The notes: a model not told the origin generated them from the letters alone. 64,000 nucleotides of DNA from Nitrospira sp. (GCA_030653545.1 JAURZE010000026.1:1-64000); one strand, 5' to 3'. Numbered from the stretch's first letter, positions 52,293-61,037 are shown. Numbers and translations: made by a program.

Positions 52293-53681
52293 ATGGATGT
52301 GACCGGCATATTGCTGGGGATTGTCATCGGTCTCGTTCCTGGCGCGCTCGTCGGTTGGTTTCTTGGCGCGGGTCGCCTCTCCCGGAAATTCCAGCAGCAA
52401 ACAGTCGAGTTGAGCGCCAGAGCTGAGCGGGCGGAGTCGCTTGAGGCGGAGTTGCGTCGCCAACTGGAACAGGATCGCCTGGAAGGGGTGCAGCTTCGGG
52501 CAGACCTGGCGACCGCCCAGCAAGCGCGGGCCTCAGCCGAAGTGCGGACCGAAGAAGCGCTGAAGCACGTCGCCGAACAAAAGCAACTCGTCGATCAATC
52601 CCGCCAGCAGCTCCTCGAATCGTTCCAAGCGCTGTCGAATGACGCGCTCACCAAAAACAATCAGGCCTTCTTAAATCTGGCTCGCGTGTCGTTCGAAACG
52701 CTCCAGGCCAAAGCCGAGGGCGAACTGTCGCAACGGCAACAGGCGATCGACGGACTGGTGAAGCCGCTCCATGATTCGTTGCAGCGCTACGATGAACAAA
52801 TGCGGCTGCTCGAACAATCGCGCCAATCGGCCTATGGCGGGTTGGATCAACACCTGAAATCGCTGGCGGAGTCCCATCAACGTCTCCAGCAGGAGACCGG
52901 CAACCTGGTTAAGGCCCTCCGCGCGCCGACGGTCCGCGGTCAGTGGGGTGAAATCACGCTGAAGCGGGTAGCTGAGTTGGCGGGGATGGTCGATCATTGC
53001 GATTTCTTCGAGCAGGAAAGCGTCACCGGCGAGGATCGGCGGTTCCGTCCAGACATGGTCGTGCGGCTGCCGGGCGGACGGCAGATCATCGTCGATGCGA
53101 AGACGGTTCTGGCGGCCTACCTCGATGCTCATGAAGCCCCGGACGATCAGCGTCGGATCGAAGCCTTGCGCCGGCATGCCGCGCAGGTCCGCAGTCGGAT
53201 GGACGAGTTGTCGTTGAAGGCCTACTGGACGCAATTTGAGCGGGCCCCCGAGTTTGTGGTGCTCTTTCTTCCCGGTGAGCAATTCCTCGGCGCGGCGCTG
53301 GATCACGATCCGCGTTTGATCGAAGAAGGGTTTACACGCGGGGTGGTGCTCGCCACGCCCACGACATTAATCGCGCTATTGCGGGCCGTGGGGTATGGCT
53401 GGCGACAGGAGCAGATGAATGCCCATGCCGAAGAAGCCGGACGGCTCGGCAAAGATCTTTACGAGCGCATGGCGGTGCTGGCTGAACATGTGAATGATGT
53501 CGGACAGGCGTTAGGCAAGAGTGTGTCGGCCTACAATCGAGCGGTGGGTTCGTTGGAGACGAGAATTCTTCCGGCGGCGCGCCGATTCAAAGAGCTTGGG
53601 GTCGCGTCTGAAAAAGAGATCCCGCAGTTGGAGCCGGCTGAGCTGGTGCCGCGCCGGACATTGCCTTTTGACGGCGAATAA
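52293..53681 (+). CDS. rmuC: DNA recombination protein RmuC
   Basis: A predicted nuclease-fold protein that limits inversions at short repeats. Seen: an N-terminal membrane anchor (about 4-26), a long coiled-coil (about 35-195) and the RmuC domain with GQWGEITLKRVAELAGM near 211 and VDAKTVLAAYLDA near 267. 462 residues. GAGAGGA is the likely ribosome site. Followed after 9 bases by a MazG-like gene. Biochemistry of RmuC is not settled. Confidence 0.93.
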   Translation: MDVTGILLGIVIGLVPGALVGWFLGAGRLSRKFQQQTVELSARAERAESLEAELRRQLEQDRLEGVQLRADLATAQQARASAEVRTEEALKHVAEQKQLVDQSRQQLLESFQALSNDALTKNNQAFLNLARVSFETLQAKAEGELSQRQQAIDGLVKPLHDSLQRYDEQMRLLEQSRQSAYGGLDQHLKSLAESHQRLQQETGNLVKALRAPTVRGQWGEITLKRVAELAGMVDHCDFFEQESVTGEDRRFRPDMVVRLPGGRQIIVDAKTVLAAYLDAHEAPDDQRRIEALRRHAAQVRSRMDELSLKAYWTQFERAPEFVVLFLPGEQFLGAALDHDPRLIEEGFTRGVVLATPTTLIALLRAVGYGWRQEQMNAHAEEAGRLGKDLYERMAVLAEHVNDVGQALGKSVSAYNRAVGSLETRILPAARRFKELGVASEKEIPQLEPAELVPRRTLPFDGE

Positions 53682-53690
53682 GGAGTACGC

Positions 53691-54122
53691 ATGACGGACG
53701 AGCAGTCGATGGTCGAAGAGTTCCATAAGAAATTCGACATTCTTGTGCAGGCCAGCCCGACAGACGCCAGCGAGGACACAAAGCGCCTCCGCATCCGTCT
53801 GATTCAGGAGGAGTTTGACGAACTCAAGGAATCCATGGCGGAGGGCAATCTTGCCGCGCTGGCCAAGGAGATGGCGGATCTGCTCTATGTCGTGTATGGA
53901 ACAGCCGTCTCGTATGGTATTGATATAGGACCGGTGTTCCGAGAGGTCCACCGGTCGAATCTCAGTAAAGTCGGCGGATATAAGCGCGAGGACGGCAAGT
54001 GGGTGAAGCCTCCGACCTATTCGCCGGCCAAGATCGAACCCTTGTTGGCGATGCAAATGACTGCTCCCGAAGAAGCGCAGAGGCCACTCGGAGGTGTTGA
54101 GGAGATGCTGCGAGGCGCATGA
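53691..54122 (+). CDS. MazG-like NTP pyrophosphohydrolase (143 aa)
   Basis: An all-alpha NTP pyrophosphatase. The metal-binding helix pair is visible: LIQEEFDELKESM (EExxE) near 39-51 and EMADLLYVVYGTA near 63-75, with SNLSKVGG as the downstream substrate loop. Such proteins hydrolyse damaged or excess NTPs. It lacks the second domain of full MazG. Ribosome site AAGGAG 5 bases before ATG 53691; overlaps the next gene by 4 bases. Confidence 0.85.
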   Translation: MTDEQSMVEEFHKKFDILVQASPTDASEDTKRLRIRLIQEEFDELKESMAEGNLAALAKEMADLLYVVYGTAVSYGIDIGPVFREVHRSNLSKVGGYKREDGKWVKPPTYSPAKIEPLLAMQMTAPEEAQRPLGGVEEMLRGA

Positions 54123-54628
54123 AATCGTTGCACTGTCCAAGTTGCGGAACGACGTTCGTTCGAGTGACGTCAAATGAGGGGATGGTTGAGAAAGCCCTCA
54201 ACCGTATCCGCATGTTTCCGTTTCGCTGCCAGCTCTGCACCAATCGTTTTCGCGCCTTCTATCTGAGCGCTCGCCAAAGCACGCAGGAGTTTGATCGTCG
54301 CCAGTTCAAACGCCTCGCAACGGCGATGGACGCCCAAGTGATCGACAGCAAGCAGTTGCCCTTTACCAATCGCATTACCGATATTTCAATGGGGGGCTGC
54401 GCGATCCTGGCGGGGGGATTGGCCAAGGGGGCGTTTGTCGAGCTGGTCTTAAAGTCGAGTATCGAAGGCGAGGAAATCAGAATCGAAACGGCGATGGTCT
54501 CTTCAGTCAGGTCTGAATCGGTAGGGATACAGTTTTTGGAGCTCCATCCGGATGAGCAGCGCCGCCTGAGTCAAGTCGTGCTCGGGCTGCTCGTCGGCCA
54601 GGGCGGACAACCGAATACCTGCTCCTGA
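54119..54628 (+). CDS. Zinc ribbon - PilZ fusion protein (169 aa)
   Basis: The N-terminus is a zinc ribbon, MKSLHCPSCGTTFVRV ... FRCQLCTNRFRAFY (two CxxC pairs 32 residues apart). From about residue 58 it is a PilZ domain with RRQFKRLATA and ITDISMGGCAI, so c-di-GMP binding residues look present. ATG 54119 overlaps the MazG-like stop (ATGA). This links a second-messenger sensor with a metal-binding knuckle; the output is unknown. Confidence 0.85.
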   Translation: MKSLHCPSCGTTFVRVTSNEGMVEKALNRIRMFPFRCQLCTNRFRAFYLSARQSTQEFDRRQFKRLATAMDAQVIDSKQLPFTNRITDISMGGCAILAGGLAKGAFVELVLKSSIEGEEIRIETAMVSSVRSESVGIQFLELHPDEQRRLSQVVLGLLVGQGGQPNTCS

Positions 54629-54650
54629 CTGTATCGTACCCAGTGTGGTC

Positions 54651-55517
54651 CTAGCGCCGTCCCCGTGTTGCCGGTCTCTTCACGAGTAGATTATCGATGA
54701 GCCTCACACTCCCGATACGGACTGCTCCCAGCAGTACCGCTCGATCGCTCACGGATTCGAGCGGTGTGAGGGTGTCCGGATTGCACACTGCAAGGTAGTC
54801 GACCGCTGCAGCAGGCTCCCGGCGCAGAATCTGGGTCATCACTGTTTGAATCTTCCGGCCCGATGTTATTCCGTCTTTGATTGCCGCCGCCCCGGCCTGC
54901 AAACTCTTATAGAGTATGGGGGCCAGTGCGCGATCAGACGCGGACAAATACACATTCCGTGAACTCATCGCCAGTCCGTCCTGCTCGCGTACGGTCGGAT
55001 GGACGATCAGCGTGACTCCCAGGCTGAGGTCCTCGATCACGCGTCGAACCAGGGCCGCTTGCTGAAAATCTTTCTGCCCGAAGACGGCGACATCCGGCCG
55101 GATCATCCCGAAGAGCTTCGTGACGACCGTGGCGACGCCGGCAAAGTGATGCGGGCGAATCTCACCTTCCCAGCGCTGCGCGATTCCGGGGACCGTGACG
55201 ACCGTTTCAAATCCCTCCGGATACATCGCCTTGACGGGGGGTTCGAAGCAGATATCGACTCCTTCCGCACGACAGAGCGCGCGGTCGTTTGCGATCGGCC
55301 GCGGGTATTTGGCGAGATCTTCTGTCGGGGCGAATTGCGTCGGGTTGACGAAAATGCTGACGACGAGCGCATCGCATTGCAGCCGGGCAGCGCGGATGAG
55401 GGCGCGATGGCCGTCGTGCAATGCCCCCATCGTCGGAACGAATCCGATCGTGACCCCTTCACAGTGGAGCCGCCGGCTCCAGGCGGTCATGGCCTTGGGC
55501 GTTCGAAGGATGTTCAT
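54651..55517 (-). CDS. panC: Pantothenate synthetase
   Basis: Ligates pantoate and beta-alanine via a pantoyl-adenylate. Seen: VPTMGALHDGH near 27-37 (HIGH-like), GQKDFQQAALV near 149 and MSSRNVYLS near 186 (KMSKS-like). 288 residues. Its ATG overlaps the folK stop by 4 bases, so two vitamin-related enzymes are coupled. panB and panD are not in the window. Confidence 0.95.
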   Translation of the reverse strand: MNILRTPKAMTAWSRRLHCEGVTIGFVPTMGALHDGHRALIRAARLQCDALVVSIFVNPTQFAPTEDLAKYPRPIANDRALCRAEGVDICFEPPVKAMYPEGFETVVTVPGIAQRWEGEIRPHHFAGVATVVTKLFGMIRPDVAVFGQKDFQQAALVRRVIEDLSLGVTLIVHPTVREQDGLAMSSRNVYLSASDRALAPILYKSLQAGAAAIKDGITSGRKIQTVMTQILRREPAAAVDYLAVCNPDTLTPLESVSDRAVLLGAVRIGSVRLIDNLLVKRPATRGRR

Positions 55518-56068
55518 AAATCCTGACGAGGGCTACAGCTCGGGCGTGACCCGTAGCGCGTGGACGGCTGGGGGAAGAGCAGGCGAACTTCCGACCGGTC
55601 TTTGACCTCTGCGAGCAATTGTGTGGCGGTGCGCTCAAGCGAGGGATGGACCAAGAGCGGATCGAGTTCGTTTAACGGCATCAGGACGAACCGCCGGTCG
55701 TGCAGCCGGGGATGCGGCACGACAAGATCCGCTTCGTGGATGACCCTGGTGCCGTAAAACAGAATATCCAGATCGATCGTGCGAGGGCCCGAGCGATTGT
55801 CCTCATCGCGTCCCAACGAGCGCTCGATCTCGCGTAGGATCGTGAGCAAGCTGCGGGGCGTGATGTCGGTGTCGAGCTGCACGACGCCGTTGAGAAACCA
55901 AGTCTCTCCCGGTTGCGCATGGTCGAGCACGGGTTCGGTTTCGTAGAGCAACGAAATCCCGGTGACCTGCGAATGGGGAAGCAGGCTCAACAGGGTCACT
56001 GCGCGATCGCAGAAATCAAGGCGATCGCCGACATTTGATCCGAACCCGATGTAAACCGTTTCGCGCAT
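55514..56068 (-). CDS. folK: 2-amino-4-hydroxy-6-hydroxymethyldihydropteridine pyrophosphokinase
   Basis: Pyrophosphorylates the pterin in folate synthesis. ATG 56068 gives MRETVYIGFGSNVGDRLDF, the standard opening; RSLGRDEDNRSGPRTIDLDI and HPRLHDRRFVLMPLNEL are the catalytic blocks. 184 residues; a longer start 75 bases upstream runs into repeat-like DNA and is rejected. Overlaps panC by 4 bases. Upstream lies a mosaic relic that repeats 14 bases of this gene's start region. Confidence 0.94.
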   Translation of the reverse strand: MRETVYIGFGSNVGDRLDFCDRAVTLLSLLPHSQVTGISLLYETEPVLDHAQPGETWFLNGVVQLDTDITPRSLLTILREIERSLGRDEDNRSGPRTIDLDILFYGTRVIHEADLVVPHPRLHDRRFVLMPLNELDPLLVHPSLERTATQLLAEVKDRSEVRLLFPQPSTRYGSRPSCSPRQDL

Positions 56069-56072
56069 ATTC

Positions 56073-56160
56073 GTGATGAGCGATCTGTGATCAGTGATGG
56101 GTGAGAAGGAAATGAGACTGGTCCGACGCTCATCACCCTTCACTCAACACGCATCACTAG
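56073..56160. repeat. Degenerate GTGAT-rich repeats upstream of folK
   Basis: Four GTGA units stand in 56073-56105 (GTGATGAGCGATCT, GTGATCA, GTGATGG, GTGAG), and 56131-56160 carries the same motif inverted (CATCACCC, CATCAC). Together they give a loose inverted repeat framing about 25 bases. It could be a local slippage product or a member of an intergenic repeat family. Confidence 0.4.
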
Positions 56161-56270
56161 AATCCTGCCTTTTTAATCCGCGCCACCGCTTCCGCCAGCC
56201 GTTCTTTGGTCGTGCAGACGGTCATGCGGATGGAGCCCTTGTTCGATTGCACCGAACCCGATGTAGGCGG
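56157..56270 (-). pseudogene. Mosaic relic: copy of the dapL 3' end next to a folK-like segment
   Basis: Bases 56160-56239 match the end of the neighbouring aminotransferase gene (56351-56430) with three differences and encode ...SIRMTVCTTKERLAEAVARI and a TAG stop at 56159-56157. Just upstream, 56252-56265 repeats exactly 14 bases from the folK start region (56040-56053, coding YIGFG). The two parts are out of frame with each other and no start is present, so it is a non-functional remnant of a duplication or recombination. Confidence 0.8.
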
Positions 56271-56347
56271 GTCCTCGTATGTCCGTCAACCACCACGTGT
56301 CAATCGTGAGGAATCTGCACGGTTGACGAGTGGCGAATGACGCCCAC

Positions 56348-57523
56348 TCAGAATCCTGCCTTTTTAATCCGCTCCACCGCTTCTGCCAGCCGTTCTTTGG
56401 TCGTGCAGACGGTCATGCGGATGTAGCCCTCGCCCGGCGCGCCGAATCCGTTGCCCGGCGTGGTGACGATACCGGCCTTTTCCAGCAAATGCGCGGTGAA
56501 CGAGGCGGACGAATACCCCTTCGGCACGGTCACCCAGATGTAGAAAGCGGCAGGCGGCGAATCCACCTCGAGCCCGAGCTCCTTCAGGCCCGGCACCAGC
56601 GTATCGCGCCGTTCCTGATAAATCTTCCGCAGCCCGTCCGTTACCGAATCGTCCAGCCCCAGTGCCGTGATGCCGGCGGCCTGCACCGCCTCGAACACGC
56701 CTGAGTCCAGCTGGCTTTTCACCTTGCCGAGCCCGGCCAGCACGTCCTTGTTGCCGACAGCGAACCCGATGCGCCAGCCGGTCATGTTGTAGGTCTTGGA
56801 GAGCGAGTGGAATTCCACGCCGACATCTTTCGCGCCATCCACTTCGAGGAAACTCGCCGGGCGTTTGCCGTCGTAAAAAATCTCCGAGTAGGCCGCATCG
56901 TGGCAGACGATGACCTGATTCTCCTGTGCGAACTCGACCACCCGCTTGAAGTAGTCCTTCGTCATGATGACGGAGGTCGGATTGTTGGGCGAGTTCAGCC
57001 ACATCAGCTTAGCCTTCTTGGCGACGTCTTTCGGAATCGCGCTCAGGTCCGGCAGGAACCCGTTGGCCTTGGTGAGCGGCATGATGTGCGAGACGCCGCC
57101 GCAGAAGCTCGTGCCGACCGGATAGACCGGGTAGCCGGGGCTGGGGACCAGCACGGTATCGCCCGGATCGACAAACGCCAGATGGATATGGCCGATGCCT
57201 TCCTTCGAACCGATTAAGGTCAAGACTTCGTCGGCGGGATTCAACGTCACGTTGAACCGGCGCTTATACCAGTCGGCCACCGCCGTGCGGAACGACAGCA
57301 TGCCCTCATAGGAGGGATATTGATGGTGCTTGGGGTTCTTGGCGGCTTGCGCCAGACTCTCGATGATCGGCGCGGGTGTAGGCAAATCCGGATCGCCGAT
57401 GCCGAGGTTGATGATATCCACGCCCTTGGCAATCGCCGCCTGCTTCATCTTGTCGATGGCGGCGAAGAGATAGGGGGGCAAGGTTTTAATTCGGGTTGCG
57501 ACTTCGATGGGGAAACCAGCCAT
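56348..57523 (-). CDS. dapL: LL-diaminopimelate aminotransferase
   Basis: A class I/II PLP aminotransferase of 391 residues: NLGIGDPDLPTPAPI near 39-53, SPNNPTSVIM near 173, CHDAAYSEI, and the PLP lysine in HSLSKTYNMTGWRIGF near 235-250. This resembles the DapL group that converts tetrahydrodipicolinate directly to LL-DAP. Together with dapA, dapB and lysA at 41-44 kb it completes a short lysine/DAP route. Related alanine aminotransferase (AlaC-type) activity is the main alternative. Its last 80 bases occur again at 56160-56239. Confidence 0.88.
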   Translation of the reverse strand: MAGFPIEVATRIKTLPPYLFAAIDKMKQAAIAKGVDIINLGIGDPDLPTPAPIIESLAQAAKNPKHHQYPSYEGMLSFRTAVADWYKRRFNVTLNPADEVLTLIGSKEGIGHIHLAFVDPGDTVLVPSPGYPVYPVGTSFCGGVSHIMPLTKANGFLPDLSAIPKDVAKKAKLMWLNSPNNPTSVIMTKDYFKRVVEFAQENQVIVCHDAAYSEIFYDGKRPASFLEVDGAKDVGVEFHSLSKTYNMTGWRIGFAVGNKDVLAGLGKVKSQLDSGVFEAVQAAGITALGLDDSVTDGLRKIYQERRDTLVPGLKELGLEVDSPPAAFYIWVTVPKGYSSASFTAHLLEKAGIVTTPGNGFGAPGEGYIRMTVCTTKERLAEAVERIKKAGF

Positions 57524-57602
57524 GTCCGATGCACTCCTTTGCTAGATGGGGGGCCCTCGGGCCGAACGAAGCCCCTAGGCTACTTCAGGAATGAGCCGGT
57601 AA

Positions 57603-58286
57603 TCAATGATTGGATTGCAGGAGATGCCCGATCAGCCGGTCGGCAATCTGGTGGGACAGCCACATATGGGGAAGGAAGCTGATCGAGGCCTTCGACGCCG
57701 TGATGTGCACCCGGTCCAGATCGGATGGACACTCGCGACAAAGGGCTTCGATTCCCTCCGCCTCGATTTCCAAGTGAAACAGCAGACCATAGGCCCTGGT
57801 TCCGTAGCGAAACGCTTGCAGCGGCGCAATGTCAGAACCGGCCAGGGGCACGCAATCAGCGGGGAGGTCGAACACCTCTCCGTGCCATTCGAAGACCGAG
57901 AGGGTTTCGGGAAAGCCGCCGAACACCGGATCGGTTTTCCCTTCGCCGGTTAGATGTATTCGTGTCGTGCCGATTTCCAGAGCCTTGCCTGGTTTCACGG
58001 CTGCGCCCAACGCCTTCACCATCAACTGACTGCCGAGGCAGACGCCGATGACAGGTGTTCCAGCGAGGAGGGCGGAGCGAATGAACGCGGTCTCCTCGGT
58101 GATCCAACGATCCGAATCGTTCACCGACATCGGCCCGCCCATCACGATCAACAGATCGCCCGCCTCTTTCGGCAGCCCGTCTTGCGGGACGAGATACCGA
58201 TCGAGACTCACGCCCCGGTCAGTCAGCGCCGCGGCGAACGCCCCAGGACCTTCGAAGGGAACATGTTGAAGGCAAACGGCTCGCAT
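57603..58286 (-). CDS. Class I glutamine amidotransferase (GMP synthase-like GATase)
   Basis: A stand-alone GATase1 domain of 227 residues. The nucleophile elbow VIGVCLGSQLM and a downstream HLEIE (His/Glu pair) complete the triad. ATG 58286 gives MRAVCLQHVPFEGPG; ATG 58304 would add six residues. No synthetase partner is adjacent, so its acceptor is unknown; similar proteins are annotated as gamma-glutamyl amide hydrolases. Ribosome site not evident. Divergent from 58437. Confidence 0.85.
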   Translation of the reverse strand: MRAVCLQHVPFEGPGAFAAALTDRGVSLDRYLVPQDGLPKEAGDLLIVMGGPMSVNDSDRWITEETAFIRSALLAGTPVIGVCLGSQLMVKALGAAVKPGKALEIGTTRIHLTGEGKTDPVFGGFPETLSVFEWHGEVFDLPADCVPLAGSDIAPLQAFRYGTRAYGLLFHLEIEAEGIEALCRECPSDLDRVHITASKASISFLPHMWLSHQIADRLIGHLLQSNH

Positions 58287-58436
58287 GCAGACAGTAAGTC
58301 TCATAAACTTAAAAGTGGGGTCAAGGCGCATGCTTTCCAATAGCCAAGCGCGACGTGAGCCTTCGCTGCTGCCCTGGCTCAATGTCAATTCCGGTTCCCC
58401 TCTTCAGCTTTCACGCTAAATTGCCGAAAAGTAGTC

Positions 58437-59282
58437 ATGATTGCCGAAATCGATTGCCCGGTACAGGAGACGGAAGGGACGCTGCCAGCCGTGGTCACGT
58501 CCGCGCCACGCTATTCATTGCCGCAACGGATCCGCTCGAGCTATCACGCCTTCTGGTACTGGCTTGGCGAAGGATTGGAGTGGTCGCGCGGTCTGTATCG
58601 CGAACGACCTGTGGGTCAGCTGACGCATCTCAGCGGGAGCCAGCAAGCGCGGATTGCCCTGTTGCGGCGCCAATTCGATGTCCGGTTTGAACAGCATTGC
58701 GCCGCGCTCACGACACTGAAGAGCTACGACTACCTCGACATTCTCGACCAGGCGTGGGCCGCCTGGGGGCAGCCCCGGCCGGTCGGCGGCGTCGTGCACG
58801 ATGTGGGCGCCTCCAACTTCTGGTACGCCCGTGCGCTCCACGCCTTTTTCCTTCCGTCGGCCCTGACCGGGGTCGAAGTGGAAGGCCATCGCATTTACTA
58901 CAACGGCTACAGCCGTCACGACTATGCGCAAGGGTACGTGCGCAATCTGCCGCAGACCGACTTTGTAATCGCCGACTATGCGCAGTATGCGCAGCCGGCC
59001 GATACGATCGTGGCCTGGTATCCCTTTGTAACCCCTGCGCCGGTGCTGGCGTGGCGGATGCCGCTGGCGTTTCTGGCGCCGCAGGCCTTGTTCGCGCGCA
59101 TCGCAATGAATTTGAATCCGTCCGGTGTCTTCGTGATGGTCAATCAGGGTCGGGAAGAAGCCGACGTGGCCGCCGGTCTTTGCCGGCAGGCGGGACTGAG
59201 ATGTGAGAGTTCCTGTGAATTGCGAGTGACATTGCGTCGGCGGCGCATTCCCCCGGTCGTATCCTGGTGGCGTTGTCTCTAG
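58437..59282 (+). CDS. Hypothetical protein with methyltransferase-like core (281 aa)
   Basis: The central block GGVVHDVGASNFWYARALHAFF is placed like motif I of a Rossmann-fold SAM methyltransferase, followed by TGVEVEGHRIYYNGYSRHDY (a motif II-like acidic end) and a DFVIADY segment. The N-terminal 115 residues are helical and unassigned. Such a fold is a suggestion only. Weak ribosome site. Followed by another unknown gene after 29 bases. Confidence 0.65.
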   Translation: MIAEIDCPVQETEGTLPAVVTSAPRYSLPQRIRSSYHAFWYWLGEGLEWSRGLYRERPVGQLTHLSGSQQARIALLRRQFDVRFEQHCAALTTLKSYDYLDILDQAWAAWGQPRPVGGVVHDVGASNFWYARALHAFFLPSALTGVEVEGHRIYYNGYSRHDYAQGYVRNLPQTDFVIADYAQYAQPADTIVAWYPFVTPAPVLAWRMPLAFLAPQALFARIAMNLNPSGVFVMVNQGREEADVAAGLCRQAGLRCESSCELRVTLRRRRIPPVVSWWRCL

Positions 59283-59311
59283 CCGTTCTCTATGGGGCTG
59301 CGTTACAATCC

Positions 59312-60127
59312 ATGACCATGCAACACGCAATTAAAACGGTCGAAGATCTGCGGTGGCTGATGGCCCACACGGGCGGCTTCCGTTCCGGCTATGTGACCGA
59401 CCTGCAGATGGCCAAGCGCCGGCTGTTCGACGAAGAGTCCGGCCGTGATGTGCTGGCCGACACCACGGTGTCGATGACGATCCGCTATCAGCTGCGAGGG
59501 ATGGTGCGGGTGGCAAAGCTGGTGATGAACGGGGTGACGGATTTTTCGATCTTCGAGCAGGAGGGGAGCGACTCGTCGGCGCTCAGCGTGATTCAAGCGG
59601 AGCGGAGCAACGGGCGTCTGCGGTTCTGGTTCGATCCGCAGGGCGAGCTTTATGCGGTCTGTGAAGACGCGCAGCTCGAAGAAATTGCCACGCCGATTCT
59701 TGCGGAGCAGGTGCTCCCGGAGTTGGCTCGCTGGACGTTCCAGGGGCATTCCGGGGAGGCTCCGGCCATCTCGTGGTTTCTCATGGAACTCGAAGAGGCG
59801 GGCGCTCCTTGTTCTTGGGTCATCTCGAAAAAGCGCCGCGCCAGCGAGGCGCTGGCGCGATGGGAAGGGGACCTGACCCCGGTCGGCGACGGCAAGGGGC
59901 CGCGCGGAAATGCCGTGCGTGTGTTGGTCTATGGGGCGCAGGATGGCGAAGGATTCGGCGTCGTGCTCCGTGCGCTCGGCACGCCGGACCGGCAGGTGAG
60001 CCGGGTGCTGACGTTGCTGGCCGATCGCATGACGCAGCGCTATGCGGGAAGTTGTCTGGTGGGAACCACGATTATTCCTGGACGGGAGTGGGAGTCGTGG
60101 CGATCTCGAGGCGACGCCAGGCCGTAA
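59312..60127 (+). CDS. Hypothetical protein (271 aa)
   Basis: ATG 59312 gives MTMQHAIKTVEDLRWLMAHTGG; a GTG at 59267 and ATG 59318 are alternatives, none with a clear ribosome site. The sequence is soluble and beta-rich (SMTIRYQLRGMVRVAKLVMNGVTDFSIF) with one predicted helical linker in the middle. No cysteines beyond three scattered ones and no recognised motif. Convergent with the methyltransferase at 60171. Confidence 0.6.
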   Translation: MTMQHAIKTVEDLRWLMAHTGGFRSGYVTDLQMAKRRLFDEESGRDVLADTTVSMTIRYQLRGMVRVAKLVMNGVTDFSIFEQEGSDSSALSVIQAERSNGRLRFWFDPQGELYAVCEDAQLEEIATPILAEQVLPELARWTFQGHSGEAPAISWFLMELEEAGAPCSWVISKKRRASEALARWEGDLTPVGDGKGPRGNAVRVLVYGAQDGEGFGVVLRALGTPDRQVSRVLTLLADRMTQRYAGSCLVGTTIIPGREWESWRSRGDARP

Positions 60128-60170
60128 GGGCTTGCGAAACCGCCAGGCCTGTATCGAGTGCCGGATTAGA

Positions 60171-60896
60171 TTAGTGCGAGTGCCCGTTGGCGAAGTGGCC
60201 GTTGGTGCTGGTGTGGTGCTCGGTCTCATGGCCATTGCCGTTTGAATGGACCGCGCTCCCGTTTTTCACGACCTGCCCGTTCTTTCCGTTCACGCATTCC
60301 ACCAAGGCCCAGAATCGCAGCGGATTCACGTTCTGCTTGCGCGCGACCTGCAACGACGTGCCTTCCAGGACGGTGTGCAGAGAGAGGTCCGTGCGCCATC
60401 CCAGATGCTTCGTGAGCGGGGAGATGACTTTCTCCATTGCCGCGATGATTTTGTTGCCGTTGCTGAAGTGGTTGAGCATGATGATGCGGCCGCCCGGCCG
60501 GCAGACGCGGATCATCTCATTGACGACTTTGCGGTGGTCCGGCACGGCGGTGACGACGTAGGCCGCGACGACGGTATCGAAACTATTGTCGGCGAACTCC
60601 ATGGCCCCGGCATCCATGCGGTGGAGCTGCACGTGCGTCAAGCGATGCATCTCCGCCCGTTCCTTTGCCTTCCCCAGCATGCCTTCGGAAAGATCGATGC
60701 CGGTGATCTTGCAATGACGGGGATACATCGGAAGGGCGAGGCCGGTGCCCACGCCGACTTCCAGGATCTGCTCATTCGGCTGCACGTTGAGATTGCGGAT
60801 CGCCGATTCGCGTCCCTCGTGAAAGACTTTGCCGAAAATCTGATCGTACACGCCGGCATACGACGTGTAGACCCGCTCCACTTTCTTCAAATCCAT
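60171..60896 (-). CDS. Class I SAM-dependent methyltransferase with His/Asn-rich tail
   Basis: 241 residues. Motif I ILEVGVGTGLALPMYP (about 44-59), motif II GIDLSEGM and the post-motif VVAAYVVTAVPDH are standard for small-molecule/phospholipid methyltransferases; similarity to phosphatidylethanolamine N-methyltransferase (PmtA-type) is likely. The last 25-30 residues are unusual, dominated by Asn, Gly and His (NGNGHETEHHTSTNGH). GGAGG lies 5 bases before ATG 60896. It is preceded by a leader with its own promoter and terminator. Confidence 0.85.
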   Translation of the reverse strand: MDLKKVERVYTSYAGVYDQIFGKVFHEGRESAIRNLNVQPNEQILEVGVGTGLALPMYPRHCKITGIDLSEGMLGKAKERAEMHRLTHVQLHRMDAGAMEFADNSFDTVVAAYVVTAVPDHRKVVNEMIRVCRPGGRIIMLNHFSNGNKIIAAMEKVISPLTKHLGWRTDLSLHTVLEGTSLQVARKQNVNPLRFWALVECVNGKNGQVVKNGSAVHSNGNGHETEHHTSTNGHFANGHSH

Positions 60897-60974
60897 GAGT
60901 CCTCCGAATCCCGCATGACTTGGGAGTGGCCGTGCCTACTGAAGTAGGTTGGCGTGGAACCCAAACATCTGGGG

Positions 60975-61020
60975 AAAAACAAAAGGCGGGGAACCCGTGT
61001 GAGACGCGAGAGGCCCGCCT
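60975..61020 (-). terminator. Intrinsic terminator in the methyltransferase leader (minus strand)
   Basis: On the minus strand AGGCGGG (61020-61014) pairs with CCCGCCT (60990-60984) and is followed by TTTTGTTTTT (60984-60975). It lies upstream of, not after, the methyltransferase gene, so it ends a short transcript or attenuates the gene. Confidence 0.65.
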
Positions 61021-61037
61021 GAATTGCAAACGGCGCT

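Noticed and set aside
60897-61031. A known SAM/SAH riboswitch in the methyltransferase leader
   Set aside because: The transcribed part before the terminator is too short and no recognised riboswitch core could be matched.
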